A stretch of DNA of 64,000 bases from Drosophila miranda (Eukaryota > Arthropoda > Insecta > Diptera > Drosophilidae): NCBI RefSeq assembly GCF_003369915.1, contig NC_046675.1:32697001-32761000 (forward strand), in the 5' to 3' direction. Numbering within the stretch: the first letter of the stretch is position 1; every line of letters starts with the position of its first letter. Under the pieces are notes generated by a model. That model saw only the letters and a list, made by a program, of their open reading frames with translations, had not been told where the DNA came from and made no database searches. Below are positions 1-12,121 of the stretch, piece by piece. The position numbers and the translations under genes were made by a program.

Positions 1-2963
1 CCATTAAAGATTTAAATGATAATTCGATTGAGGATGATGGAAAAAATTATAAAGTTAATTCTTAAGCTCAATTGATGATCCAAAAGTGTGACTGCATAGT
101 AGTTAATGTTATTAATAATTATAAAAAACCAAAAAACACAAACACAACACGACACACACACCCTGAAACAACAATTGTTTTGAGTTAGACTAGTTGAAAA
201 TCAATTTAAAAACAAATTAAAATTAAAATTAAATTTAAATTTAAAAAAAAAAACAAAAAATTACACACACAATTGATTTGTACTTAAAACGAAATTTCAT
301 AAGTTTAGCCCTAAATCCGTTAATCCAAGGATCCAGAGGTCGTGCACCAACGACCATCTTTTGTACATACGAATGAATATGAATATGAATACGAATAAGT
401 TTTAAGCGACAAAAAAAACAACCAAAAATCTCTAGTTTAAAAACAAAATTCGAATTGTATAAAGAGCATTGTGTAGATATTTACTAAGTTTAGTCGATAA
501 ACCCGAAACGGCGGAAGCCAAGCGAACAAAAACTCTAGGTAAAAAAATTCCAATCAATTATATGTTCATTCATCGAAAAGAAGCTATCGAATAAACCAAT
601 CGTACGAAGAAAATCCTCTACAAAGCACACACTCAGAAAAGAAACAAAAACCTAAAAAACCAAGAAGTATGTTTATTTATTAAAGAGCTAAAAAAGAAAA
701 TATGGTAAAAAATGGTGGGTATTTTTTGCATCCGTTTTTTCCTAGAATTCCTAGAATTATACTTTAAAAGCCTGCTTTCGAGTTTTGAGCATTTGTTAAA
801 GTAGTTTTACAATATATTGAATATTAAAAAAAAATCAATTTTAAAGGGAATACTCGTAGTCCCGAATTCTTATTTGATTTAAATACTAGACTTTTATTAC
901 ATTTCCCTTATGTATTGTGGGTCCCAAACGGCTGGCTCCCCTTTTTAGATATAGTTTATTTCCCCGTTTTCCTTAAGTAGAGTTACTAATACAAGAATAT
1001 ATAACAACTAAAACCAATTAAAAAACAGACAATACAAATACGTAATCGAATATCGAATCGATATATAGAGCCACCACTACCATATAGAGAGAGTTCTTTG
1101 CCAATAACCCAAAAAATTAACAACCAAATTTTTTTGGTTATTTAAGTGCCTTTTTTCATACGAATAAACACTTCCAGAACATCCTTCCTCTGCCACCCCG
1201 CCCCCGCCCCCTGCCACCTCTTCGATGCACAAACAGCTTTAACTTTTAGCGAACAAAAAAAAATACTAAAAATACTAACAAAAGTACTAACTGAATTCTA
1301 CATAGCAACAATAACAACAAACAAACAAAACAAAAAAAAAATACAGCCAGTGAAACACTTAAAAAAATTTCAACTAAAACCAAAATTTCTTTGTAATTTT
1401 TGTAGTTTTTATGAATATTTGTTATTTTGAAAGCTTGTTTCACATTTGATTTTATTCCTAAGTTCTTTGGAAATGCTTTTCGATCACTTTTGCTTTAAAT
1501 ATCATTTCGATAACTAAAAGGTAAGAAGAGAAATTAGAAAATTACCAACTAAAGAAAACCAAAAATGAAAATCAAAAATCAATGAAATGATTACAAATAA
1601 AAAACTTGTGCTAATATTAAAGAAAGAAAAAAAACACTACACAGAAAAAAGCACCCATGCATAATAATTGTTGTCATTAAAAAAAAACAAAAAAACATAA
1701 GCATACAAAAACTTAAATGTAAAAGGAAAAATTCTAAATATATCGATGAATCGATAAAAATCTATCATCGATCACTTTCGTTAAGTCGATAACATATTGA
1801 TAGATGCATACATGTTGTAAAAGTTGTGCCAAAAACATTAGTCGAAAGAGTATCGAAGATGAATCGATAGCTAGTAAATAAATACTCGTACAGCGATAAC
1901 GGTGAACGATGCGAAAAACTATAGCGATAGTTGTAATGTAAATGAATAGCTACTAATAGCTAGCGAAGAAGATCGATCAAAACGATCATCGATAAACGAT
2001 AACAAACGATAACTATAGCGATAGACGTAATGTAAATGAAAAAGCTATTGAACATACAGGGTTTTTAAATGTGAGCATATAAATGTTGAAGCAAGAAGAA
2101 GAATAGAAGAAATACTAGACGAAAGACGACACGACAACACGACACCACAATGTTATCGATACAATATATCGATCGAAGTAAGAAAGTAGAAAGATGAACA
2201 ATTAGGCATTTATTTATAGTGGGGGTTCCATGGATTGGGGGGTACTTTGGTTGTGTGCTGCTTTCAGTTTAGTCGATTCTTCGGATTTTGTCAATTATCA
2301 TTTACGTATTTCCAATAGGCAAATTGTTCAGCAGCGCGGCAGTCCAATCGATAGCACACAGATTGTAAATACGAGGCAACTTTAGACTTGAATGTTTTGG
2401 AGTAATAGATGGAATAACAGAAAAGCGAATTAACGGGAAAAAAAACCGACGTATAGATGATAAGATTAATGTATGGTTTTAGATACTAAGGAAAAGGGTC
2501 ATTAAACAATACTAACAAAAACAGAAGAAAGAAATAAAGAAAGAGAAAAAGGAAAACCTACCACTGAAGGCCACTCATTCACACAGCAATCGACACTACC
2601 CAACACTAACCAACACTTTTCCACACTAAAATGTTTAATCTTTGCAACACACAAAAATCGAACTCGAAATCGAATCTAATCGCTGCACAGAAAACCCAAG
2701 TGAAAACTTTAGATAAAGATCATATGACACATATCTTCCAATAAAGAACTTCTTGGCCGCGAAGCAAAGTTCTCTAACAATCAAAACGACACGAAACAAA
2801 AAAAGAGACATTGTAAATACCAACAAAAACAACAAGAAATACCAATCAGAAAGAAGAACAAAATCACCTTACTTTATAGAGCTCTAAGTGGACGAAATGC
2901 GCACAGAACACACATTCACAGCCAACAAAAAGTATAGCAACAAATTGTATAAGAAAAACCATA

Positions 2964-3000
<37 letters not shown>

Positions 3001-3400
3001 ACAACACTCACACACAAATGTAGTCTTAAGATCGGAAAACATGAATTTTGCTCTAGTGCATACCCCCTAAAAAGGAAAATCCAGGTAAATAGTAGGGAAA
3101 GCCAGAAGGAGAGAAAAAAAAGTTAAACAGAAAACCAAACAAAAAAGGAAAGCAAATCAAACCCAAAAGCGAAAAAAATCAGTAGAATAATTATACAAAA
3201 AAAAAGAAACAAACAAAACAAAAAAATAGTTGAAAATAATTGTTGTCGACCCGCGAAGAAAAGCAAAAGAAAAATGCAAAAGAAAAACGCCAGAAAATTG
3301 TGTAAGACCCCTCCCCCCCAAAAGGAATACAAGAATAAAAGATGTTTGTGAAATGTTTATAAATAAAAATGAAACCAAAAGAAATATGAAAGAAAAATAC
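1..3400. other. AT-rich noncoding region, possible 3' UTR of a neighbour to the left
   Basis: I see no convincing coding frame here; open frames are short and made of low-complexity Lys/Asn/Phe codons. The plus strand is A-rich. It holds AATAAA at 590-595 and 1596-1601, two Pumilio-type TGTAAATA sites (2364-2371 and 2812-2819), and a stretch rich in CGAT between about 1735 and 2200 that includes a DRE-like TATCGATA at 2154-2161. These features would suit a long 3' UTR transcribed rightward, but no coding end is visible, so this is inference. The gene to the left is outside the window. Confidence 0.35.
2966..2998. repeat. (CA)n microsatellite
   Basis: This is an uninterrupted CA dinucleotide run of about 16 copies inside the AT-rich left region. 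Confidence 0.95.
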
Positions 3401-3439
3401 AAAGAAAGAGTTTCTTTTAATGGGTGGAAAAGAACGAGG

Positions 3440-3860
3440 AGAGCTGCTGCAGGACGCGTGACATATTTAAACGCTTCCTTTCTGTAAAAAAAGAGAATCT
3501 TAGACCCCTGGACTTCCTAGAGCCTTCAACAGGCTGAACAAAAAGTCTAAAATGTAGAAATTTAAAATGAAATCGAACCGATGGGCGTTACTGCATAACG
3601 CGTGACATGTCTTAACGCTTCTATTGTGGAAAAGAAAGATAATCTTAGACTCCTGGAACTCCTAGAACCTTCAACAGAGTGCACAAAAAGTTTAAAATGT
3701 AGAAATTTAAAAAAAAATCGATCCGATGGGCGCTGCTGCAGGACGCGTGGTGCTAATAAACTAAGTGATAGTCGTATTTTCAGAAAAGGCCAAGCACATG
3801 CCATAAGCACGCCTACTTTTTAATGAAAATTCCCACCGAGGGGCGCTGCTGCATGTACAA
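3440..3860. repeat. Imperfect tandem repeat, unit about 145 bp
   Basis: The motif GCTGCTGCAGGACGCGTG or a close variant recurs with its ACGCGTG core at 3454, 3598 and 3743, a spacing of 144-145 bp. The DNA between copies also matches (for example TCTTAGACYCCTGGA, CCTAGARCCTTCAACAG and AATGTAGAAATTTAAAA). A further partial unit begins at 3838. Related units occur at 19700-19880 and one inverted copy lies near 58867, so this is a dispersed family. It abuts the 3' end of ligase gene A. I do not recognise the family. Confidence 0.8.
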
Positions 3861-3890
3861 TCTTGGAAGTTTTTCTATCAAATATCAGAT

Positions 3891-3896
3891 TTTATT
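3891..3896 (-). terminator. Polyadenylation signal of ligase gene A
   Basis: AATAAA on the minus strand lies 22 nt past the stop codon of gene A, which implies a very short 3' UTR ending at the edge of the 145-bp repeat. Confidence 0.55.
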
Positions 3897-3918
3897 CAAA
3901 AAGAAAAGATCTCCCCAT

Positions 3919-5664
3919 CTACTGTCTCTCTTTGATCTCCAAAAAGTAGTCTTTGGTGGCCTTTCGATTCGTTTTGCCATTGGGACTCCGTATGAGATCC
4001 TCCACAATGATGGCACCTTCGTGCAAATGCTTGTACTTGGCATCCGTGTGGCCCCTCACATAGTCTATAATGTCCTGGGCTTTCAGATCACTTCCCTGCC
4101 GCTTGACGACTGCGGCGGCGGCCTTATCCCCGTTGATTGGGTCCCAGACGCCAAAGACACAGACCTCGGCGACGTCTGGCATTTCGGAGATGATCGTTTC
4201 GATGTCATTCGGATAGTACATGATGTTCTGGTACTTCAGCATGTCCTTTTTCCGCTCCACAATGTACAGGAAGCCATCCTGATCAAAGTATCCCAGATCC
4301 CCCGTGTGGAACCACATCTGAGGGTCGCGCATTTTACGAGTCTCCTGTGGGTTTCCATAGTATCCTGCCCAATACTGGCCATTACGGATGCATACCTCTC
4401 CAAGCTCATTGGGACCCAGGGATTTGCCCTCCTCGCTGATGATCTTTGCCTTCAAGCCAGGGACCACTCTTCCCACCGAGTTGGGCTTCTCATCAAAGTG
4501 ATAGTTAATGGTCCCCATGGCTCCCAGTTCCGTGAATCCATACATGAAGTTCAGACAGTCGCTGCTCAGGCGACTTCTGATCTGTTTCTGGGTCTCCACC
4601 GAAGAGCGTCCACCTCCAAAAACGAATTGACGGATGCTCGACAAGTCGGCGCCTTCAAACTCGGGACAACTTGCCATTTGGGCCATCTGTGAGGGTCCCT
4701 GCATGATCCAGGTGATCTTGTACTCCTCTATGAGCCGCATCATGTGAACAGGATCAAAGACATTGTCTGCTATAATCCTCGTAGTGCTGAAAACTCCAGA
4801 TGTTATTGTTGTCAAGAGGCCAGTGATCCAATCGAGGCTGCTATGGGTATACTGAATATCCGAGGTGGTTAGGGAGCTGCAAAAGAAATGGAAACCAATC
4901 AGAAATCTACAGACACTTCCGCAGATCTAGATCTACTCACTAGCTCCCCGTAAGAATCTGGTGACTGTTGGTAATGGTCACCGCCTTGGGGATGCCCGTG
5001 GTGCCCGAGGAGCAGAGTATCGCTAGGGTCTGATCGATGCCCTGCTCCAGTCGCACGGGCCGAAAGTTCTCCTCGATGGGCGAAGAGAGTATCTGCTGGA
5101 TGGGTGTCGATCCACCCTCCGGATGGTTCCGCATCGTAACGATCTCCACATCCTCCATACCCCGTGTGGCGTCTCTCACTTTCTCGTACTCGTCTCCGTC
5201 GCAGAAGATGATCCGTGGGTGCGTGATGGAAAAGAGCTTCTCGATGGTGCCCCGATCGTAGGCGATGTTCAGCGAGTGGAAGGCGATGCCGTTGAAGAAG
5301 CAGCCATACGCGACGGCAGGGATATGGCTGGTATTCCTGGCTATAATCCCCACGATGTCCGACTGGAGGAGACCCTTCGATCGCATATACGAGGCCACTC
5401 GCATCGCATTCGAGTGGAGCTCCTCTCGGGTGAGGATTGTCTCCTCTGTGGTGGATATCTGGAAGATACATACACCTGTATCTCTCTCTTGTGGGATAGA
5501 TGGATGTAACAGATACTCACTTGGGCAATCAGCTTTGGATGCCTCCGCATCTCATGGAAGATAATCTCCCCAATGGACAGATCCGGGGCAAAGTACTCTT
5601 CGATCTCTGATCCACTCCAGATCTTAAGATCTCCATCGTAGGAATTTGCTAGGACGTAAGGCAT
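3919..5664 (-). CDS. Acyl-CoA synthetase / luciferase-like adenylate-forming enzyme (gene A)
   Basis: Members of this family activate a carboxylic acid with ATP to an acyl-adenylate and then transfer it to CoA. Splicing complement(join(3919..4876,4941..5458,5521..5664)) gives a complete 539-residue frame, the usual family length. Both introns (62 and 64 nt) start GTGAGT and end in AG. Visible motifs are the phosphate-binding loop SSGTTGIPK (198-206), YGFTELG (333-339), FHTGDLGY (410-417), the hinge region VERKKDML (427-434), and the C-terminal catalytic lysine in NGKTNR (K522). The C terminus, KERQ, is not a PTS1 peroxisomal signal. The start is the ATG at 5664; a TATAAAAG lies 71-78 nt upstream. 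Gene A faces gene B head to head. It is an inverted near-copy of gene C, with mosaic identity. The true substrate (fatty acid, aromatic acid or other) cannot be read from sequence. Confidence 0.93.
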
Positions 5665-5734
5665 TCCGTGCGTGCACTTTTCTTGGCTTTCAAATGTTTT
5701 ACTGAACTGTTAATAGATCCCGAGTGCCGAGTCT

Positions 5735-5742
5735 CTTTTATA
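5735..5742 (-). promoter_or_regulatory. TATA box of ligase gene A
   Basis: TATAAAAG on the minus strand, 71 nt before the ATG of gene A. A TCAGTA initiator-like match follows at 5705-5700, but its spacing is longer than the ideal 30 nt, so the exact start site is unsure. Confidence 0.55.
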
Positions 5743-7320
5743 CCCAAATAATAACAAAAAAAACCAAGAGATACGTAATCCCAAAGATTGCAACGTAACG
5801 GAAGATAGGGGACTGGTCCAAAGTCAAGGCTTCGCTTCTTTCACCATTTCTGTTTACGAAGTTAACATCACATCACAACAAAATTCTGGGGCTGGAAAAT
5901 TATGAAGATAAATCCGCGGTAATGCTCGTAAAAAAGTCATGGGTCCCGTGCTCCGAAAAAACAGGTCATATTCTGTATTTGCTTATCGCATTACATGCTG
6001 GGAATCCAAGTCCAACTTTCTGCGATATCATTATTATACGTAGGAATCTATCTATGTATCTTGTATCTGGTATCTGCGGGGGAGCTGCGTTTACGGCATG
6101 ACAATCGAATAACTGTTGGAGATTGTGGTGCTATCTACAAAATTGCTATGCTCTGCAATAAAGTATTAGGAAAAGGTCTGAAAACGAGCAAGTAGCTAAA
6201 AATATGGGTATTTTGGGGTATCCATTGATTGATTCGCTTGTAAGAACGTCTTTTCTATGTTTTATTGGATATTTTGTGAAGATATGCTTGAATATATGCT
6301 CAAAAACTAGACACCCTGCAATGTTGAGCGAGGTACGACTTTTCGTCAAGCGAATTCTTATACAAATTAGAAATAACTGTGGATGTGGAAGCCCTGGGGT
6401 GCGAGGAGAATGCCAACCGACCCACCTTCCAGTTAGTTCGAGTCTTTTGTCGAGAGAGAAACAGAGAGCCTAGTGAATGAATTCAACTGAAAATTCTATG
6501 AAAAACACTTGAACATTCAAGAAAGAGAAGGTACATAGGCTTGTACTGCCTTGCCTCTAATGAAGAAACACCTCGTTGTACATTACATGGGTCGCATGCC
6601 CCTACCCTCTTTGAAACCCTGCAAAATGACCCCAACCTCTTTCCCAAACATGTTGACAATAAAAATGATGCTGCGCAACATATACGTTTGTTGCGAATAT
6701 CAGAATGAGAATATGTTGCAGTAGAATGTTGCAAAATTGTGGTTTTCAGTTTTCATTTATTGCCGCTTTTTAGTGGCGCCATAACTTTAAACATTTTGCA
6801 GCAAAAGACGCCAGGCTGCGCTTAGTTCCAAAGTAAAGCAATAGAAAGCGCCAGTGGTGCCAAAGGAAATTTATTTAAAAGTGGTTTTAATTCAAATAAT
6901 TAAAAAAAATATATACAAAAATTATTGATAAGCAAAATAAATCTAGAAAAATATTAAAAAATATTCCACAAAATATAGTACCCAAGTATTAACCAAAATA
7001 AGCAAGAAAACGGCTTATTCTTGAGATTCTATCAATACTTAAGATACAAACTCCACCAAAACTCCCTTAAGCCCCTACCAAGACACCTTTTAACCCCCCA
7101 AAAGACAATTATTTATTCAATAAACGCCTGATCTGAACCATTGCACAACTTTTTATGAATAATCATCTGATCATTGGATGCTGTGCTGACAGCAACAAAA
7201 AAAGATACATCTCGTGTCAAGCGAAAGCGTTTTGTCGTCGAAATATATCCGGACACTTTAACTGCTGCTAAATTGCCGAGACCCGTCTAATTCCGATTCC
7301 ATTGCCCATTTTGCGTGACC
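5743..7320. other. Intergenic region between divergent ligase genes A and B
   Basis: This is about 1.6 kb of moderately AT-rich DNA between two divergently transcribed genes. It must hold both promoters. I see no convincing coding frame; the open stretches at 5995-6195 and 6204-6473 lack recognisable protein features. Confidence 0.6.
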
Positions 7321-7360
7321 TTTAAATAGGAGCCGCTGCCGGGCAGCATCTGCCAGTTGT
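7321..7360 (+). promoter_or_regulatory. Putative core promoter of ligase gene B
   Basis: A TATA-like TTTAAATA at 7321-7328 lies about 30 nt before an initiator-like CCAGTT at 7353-7358, with the ATG at 7382. The TATA match is non-canonical, so this is tentative. Confidence 0.35.
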
Positions 7361-7381
7361 AATCCAAATTCCGAATGAAAA

Positions 7382-9066
7382 ATGTTGCATTCCCCAACGA
7401 AGTACGATCCGAAGGAGCAGATCTGGAGCGGTGCCCGGCAGCAGGGACTCTACAATGAAGACTTGACCGTTGGACAGATCATCTTTCGACAGCTCCGGCG
7501 AGAGCCGCAGAGGATTTTCCAAATATCCCACACGGATAATACGAGACTAACGCGTGGCCAGATGCTGGAGAATGCCTGCAAAATGGGGGCCTATCTGAGG
7601 GGGCAAAAGTTCGCGCAGGAAACGGATATTGTGGGTCTGATGGCCCGAAACACGACACATGTGGCAGCCGTGGCCTATGGCTGCCTCTTCAACGCCACTC
7701 CATTTCATGCCGTGAACCCGAATCTCGAGGAAAAGACCATCAGGGATCTGTACAACATCACGAAGCCCCGCATCCTCTGCTGCGACAGTCAGGACTACCA
7801 GAAGATCAAGGACATAGCCGAGGCGTTGGGGGCCATCGTTCTCATAGTAAATGGAAAGATACCCCAAGTGGCCAGCATCCCAGAGATACTTAAAACATCT
7901 CTCAGTCCCATCTATGAGCCCTCAGAGTTCGCTGGCGGCATCAATCGCACCATGGCCATCCTTTGCTCCTCGGGCACCACAGGAACCCCCAAGGCGGTGA
8001 CGATTTCCAACAGCCGCAAGCTCTTCGAGTGCCACAGGTACGCACAAATGAAAGATACCCTCCAAGAACACGCTTTAAAGATACTTTTCTGTACAGCTAC
8101 CTATCCTCCAACGATGTCCAGTATGCCCCTAGTACCCTGGATTGGCTGACGGGACTCATTTCTCTGGTGACAGCTGGAGTTTATGGCACAGTCCGTCTGA
8201 TATCAAGCGATATGTTTAGTCCTGGGCACTTTCTGGAGATCTGTGAACAGCATGAAATCTCCTGGTGCATCATGGCCAATTCCCATGTGGCCATGTTGGC
8301 CAATTGTCCGCTAACCAAGGCCCAAAAGTTGAGGAGCCTCCAGCACTTGCTGTTCGCGGGCGGCCACTGTCTTGTGGCGACTCTCAGGAAGATGCAGTCC
8401 TTCCTGCACGGCCAGGGTATCCTGCGGAATGCCTATGGCCTGACGGAGCTGGGAGCCCTCGTGTCCTACAACTACGACACGCAATCGAAGCCCGAAGCAG
8501 TGGGTCGTTTGATGGCCAACATTCGCGTGCGGATTGTCGATGGCTCGGGACAGAATCTGGCAGTCAAAGGCGTGGGGGAGATCCTCCTCCATAATGGACA
8601 GCCTTGGAGCGGATACTTCGGCAATCCCAAGGCCACGGCAGAGATGCAGGACCCCGCCGGATGGTTCCACACCGGCGATGTGGGCTTCTTTGATGAGGAC
8701 AACTATCTGCACATCGTGGAGCGCAAAAAGGACATGCTGAAGTATCTGGGAATGATGTACTATCCGCATGAGATCGAGGAAGTGATCGCCCAAATGCCTG
8801 ACGTCTCGGAGGTCTGTGTTTTTGGCCTTTGGCGCGAACAGGAAGGCGACGCGGCCGCTGCCTCGGTGGTCCTTCGTCCTGAAAGCCGTATCAAGGCCTT
8901 CGAAGTGGAGGCTTTTGTGCGGGACCACATCACCGTGCCGTTCAAGCACCTCCACGGGGGGGTGCAGATCGTGCAGCAGTTGGCAAAGAGCGCCAATGGA
9001 AAGGTCAATCGTTCGGCGGTCAGAAAAAACTACATAAAGAGTTGCTCCTCCTCCTCCACCACTTAG
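7382..9066 (+). CDS. Acyl-CoA synthetase / luciferase-like adenylate-forming enzyme (gene B)
   Basis: Joining 7382..8037 and 8097..9066 gives 541 residues. The single 59-nt intron has GTACGC and ACAG borders and splits a serine codon at the same place and phase as intron 2 of genes A and C. The first intron of its three paralogues is absent here: the frame runs straight through RIFQISHTDN (45-54). Motifs are SSGTTGTPK (196-204), YGLTELG (332-338), FHTGDVGF (409-416), VERKKDML (426-433), and the catalytic lysine K521 in NGKVNR. The C terminus is a low-complexity Ser/Thr tail with no peroxisomal signal. It lies between the inverted pair A and C, but its protein is clearly more distant from both. 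AATAAA occurs at 9255 and 9277. Substrate unknown. Confidence 0.93.
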
Positions 9067-9254
9067 ATGGGCCCCCACAGATACGCAACCATGAGTTTCA
9101 CTACTCAAAAGATACAGATACAAAATGTAAGTGGAAGTGTAAAAGCGGGGGCGGGCTCTGATAAGCCGGCAGGAGCAAGCACTTTGCACTCACAAGATAC
9201 ATATTTACGTAGATACTATCTAAACTTTGCACCGTAATATGTATCTGTCACACA

Positions 9255-9282
9255 AATAAAGATACATCCTAATGCAAATAAA
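9255..9282 (+). terminator. Polyadenylation signals of ligase gene B
   Basis: Two AATAAA hexamers at 9255-9260 and 9277-9282 lie about 190-215 nt after the stop codon of gene B. Confidence 0.5.
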
Positions 9283-9419
9283 GAATTTCACAAAAGATTA
9301 CACCAAATGCCAATGGAAAAAGATACTTTTTTAGAAATACTTGAATACATAAATTAATAATGTATCTTTTGGATGCCCATATATCTTTCAGATACAGAAA
9401 AATCCCAATAGTCGAGCAA

Positions 9420-9720
9420 AGAGAGTTTTTGTAGAAGAAAAATTCCTAAAATTCTCCTATCCATTGAGAATACCCGAAAAATACTAAAAGAAAAACTTAA
9501 AAAATACTAGAAAAAAATAGCTTAAAAAATACTACAAAAAATACTGAAAATACCAAATACCATTTTAATAATGTAAAAAATTATTCTAAAAATAAATTAA
9601 ATAAAAAGATTTCAATGAAAAAATATCTTTTGGATATTTTAAAAGATTTCAACGAAAAAATATCTGATATTTTATAATACTTTACAAAAATTTTTTTTTT
9701 GGCAGAAAAATGCTAAAGAA
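9420..9720. repeat. Degenerate AT-rich array of AAAATACTAGAAA-type units
   Basis: Short words such as AAAAATACTAAAAG, AAATACTAGAAAAA and AAATACTACAAAAA recur irregularly. The same word family recurs on the other side of gene C (12260-12660). There is no coding potential. The rest of 9067-10307 is ordinary noncoding DNA with frequent AGATAC/GTATCT words. Confidence 0.6.
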
Positions 9721-10307
9721 ATCTGCAATAAAGTTTGTATATATAAAGTATCTAAAAGTATCTACAATGGCTTAATGGGGATAAAATATCTAGCAGTTCA
9801 AATCAATATCTGATTCCACTAGAAACCCCACAAAAAGATAGAAGAAAAACAGCTTAAGCGATCAAATCATGTATTTTTTAGACACCTAATTATATCTGTG
9901 AAACAAGTATCTGTATCTTTCAGTATTAGTAGAACCCTGTCTCTGTTTGCTTTAGCCTATCATTTTCCAATCGAAGATTGAAGTTAATTTTCTAATAAGC
10001 ACGCGATGAAATCGCAAACAAAAAACCCAATTCCCGTCTAGTCATGCAGGCAGAGCAGAGCAGCCTCCACAGACGATGATGATGATATAATATGCAGCGG
10101 CCCCCGCCCCTGCCCCTGCCTCTTGCTGTGTCATGCATTTAACAGATTCATTGAGATCGCGCACAGCACACAGGCACATCTGCTCTGGAATCAAGTGCCG
10201 CCCGTAATCAAAACTTAACTGTAAAAGTGCATGTAAGCTGAAAGTGTAAGTGTGTGCAAAGTAAAGCCCGTATCTAGTAAAAGCAAACAGAAACAATGCG
10301 AAAATTG

Positions 10308-10340
10308 TATAAAAACGCTACTGCAGTCGCCACTTGTCAC
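10308..10340 (+). promoter_or_regulatory. Core promoter of ligase gene C: TATA and initiator
   Basis: TATAAAA at 10308-10314 is followed by TCACCAG at 10337-10343. If the A at 10339 is +1, the TATA box starts at -31, which is ideal spacing. The ATG follows at 10381. Confidence 0.6.
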
Positions 10341-10380
10341 CAGTCGAGCAGCAGACGACCCGATAGAACAATTGCAGGCA

Positions 10381-12121
10381 ATGCCTTACGCTCCCGCTAA
10401 TTCCTACGATGGAGATCTCAAGATCTGGAGTGGATCGGAGATCGAAGAGTACTTTGCCCCGGATCTGTCCATTGGGGAGATTATCTTCCATGAGATGCGG
10501 AGGCATCCAAAGCTGATTGCCCAAGTGAGTATCTGTTACATCCATCTATCCCACAAGAGAGAGATACAGGTGTATGTATCTTCCAGATATCCACCACAGA
10601 GGAGACAATCCTCAGCCGAGAGGAGCTCCACTCGAATGCGATGCGCGTGGCCTCGTATATGCGATCGAAGGGTCTCATCCAGTCGGACATCGTGGGGATT
10701 ATAGCCAGGAATACCAGCCATATCCCTGCCGTCGCGTATGGCTGCTTCTTCAATGGCATCGCCTTCCACTCCCTGAACATCGCCTACGATCGGGGCACCA
10801 TCGAGAAGCTCTTTTCCATCACGCACCCACGGATCATCTTCTGCGACGGAGACGAGTACGAGAAAGTGAGAGACGCCACACGGGGTATGGAGGATGTGGA
10901 GATCGTTACGATGCGGAACCATCCGGAGGATGGATCGACACCCATCCAGCAGATACTCTCATGCCCCATCGAGGAGAACTTTCGGCCCGTGCGACTGGAG
11001 CAGGGCATCGATCAGACCCTGGCGATACTCTGCTCCTCGGGCACCACGGGCATCCCCAAAGCGGTGACCATCACCAACAGTCGACAGATACTTGCAGGCA
11101 GCCAGTAAGTTCATTGCAGATACAATCTCACGGATATCAATCCATCTTTTCGTGCACTTATAGGGACCTAACCACCGCGGATGTTCAGTATACCCATAGC
11201 AGCCTCGACTGGATCACTGGGCTCTTGACAACCGTTACATCGGGAGTCTATAGCACTACAAGGATTCTCGCGGATAATGTTTTCGATCCGGTCTACATGA
11301 TGCGCTTGATCGAAGAGTACAAGGTCACGTGGATCTTGCAGGCGCCCTCCCACATGGCCATGATGGTGAATTCTCGGGAATTCGAGTCCGCGGACTTCTC
11401 CAGCATCAGGAAATACCTTTTTGGAGGAGGCAGGGCTTCCGTGGAGACACAGCATCTGATCAGGAGTCGCCTGAGCAGCGACTGTCTACACTTTGCCTAC
11501 GGATTCACGGAATTGGGGGCCATGGCGACCATGAACTACCACTTCGATGAGAAGCCCAACTCTGTGGGTCGCCTGGTGAGTGGCTTGAAGGCCAAGATAA
11601 TCTCGGAAGAAGGCGAGTCCCTGGATCGCGATGAGGTCGGGGAGGTGTGCATCCGCAATGGCCAGCATTGGGCGGGATACTACGGCAATCCCGAGGAAAG
11701 CCACAAAGTGCGCGACTCCCAGGGATGGTTCCACACGGGGGATCTCGGCTACATGGATGACGATGGCTTCCTGTACATTGTGGAGCGGAAAAAGGACATG
11801 CTGAAGTACCAGAACATCATGTACTATCCGAATGATATCGAAACGATCATCTCCGAAATGCCAGACGTCGCCGAGGTCTGTGTCTTTGGCGTCTGGGACC
11901 CAATCAACGGGGATGAGGCCGCCGCCGCAGTCGTCAAGCGGCAGGGAAGTGATCTGAAAGCCCAGGACATTATAGACTATGTGAGGGGCCACACGGATGC
12001 CAAGTACAAGCATTTGAATGGCGGAGCCATCATCATGGAGGATCTGAAGCGCAGTCCCAATGGCAAAACGAATCGAATGTCCACTAAGGCGTACTTCTTG
12101 GAAGTTAAGGATCGAAATTAA
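10381..12121 (+). CDS. Acyl-CoA synthetase / luciferase-like adenylate-forming enzyme (gene C)
   Basis: Joining 10381..10524, 10587..11104 and 11164..12121 gives 539 residues, the same length and exon sizes (144, 518 and 958 nt) as gene A. Motifs match those of A: SSGTTGIPK (198-206), YGFTELG (333-339), FHTGDLGY (410-417), VERKKDML (427-434), and the catalytic lysine K522 in NGKTNR. The family activates acids to acyl-CoA through an acyl-adenylate. Exon 1, intron 1 and nearly all of exon 2 are almost identical to gene A (intron 1 is identical over 62 nt). Intron 2 and the first half of exon 3 are clearly different, and identity returns over the hinge and C-terminal subdomain. No PTS1 is present (ends KDRN). 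I see no canonical AATAAA close to the stop. Substrate unknown. Confidence 0.93.

Noticed and set aside
1232-1238. AGCTTTA Brd-box match, which would hint at a Notch-pathway 3' UTR
   Set aside because: A single 7-mer in AT-rich DNA is expected by chance and no coding end is visible.
3823-4692. 289-codon plus-strand frame
   Set aside because: It is the antisense shadow of exon 3 of ligase gene A, whose motifs and splicing are clear on the minus strand.
8311-9189. 292-codon minus-strand frame
   Set aside because: It is antisense to gene B exon 2 and has no family features.
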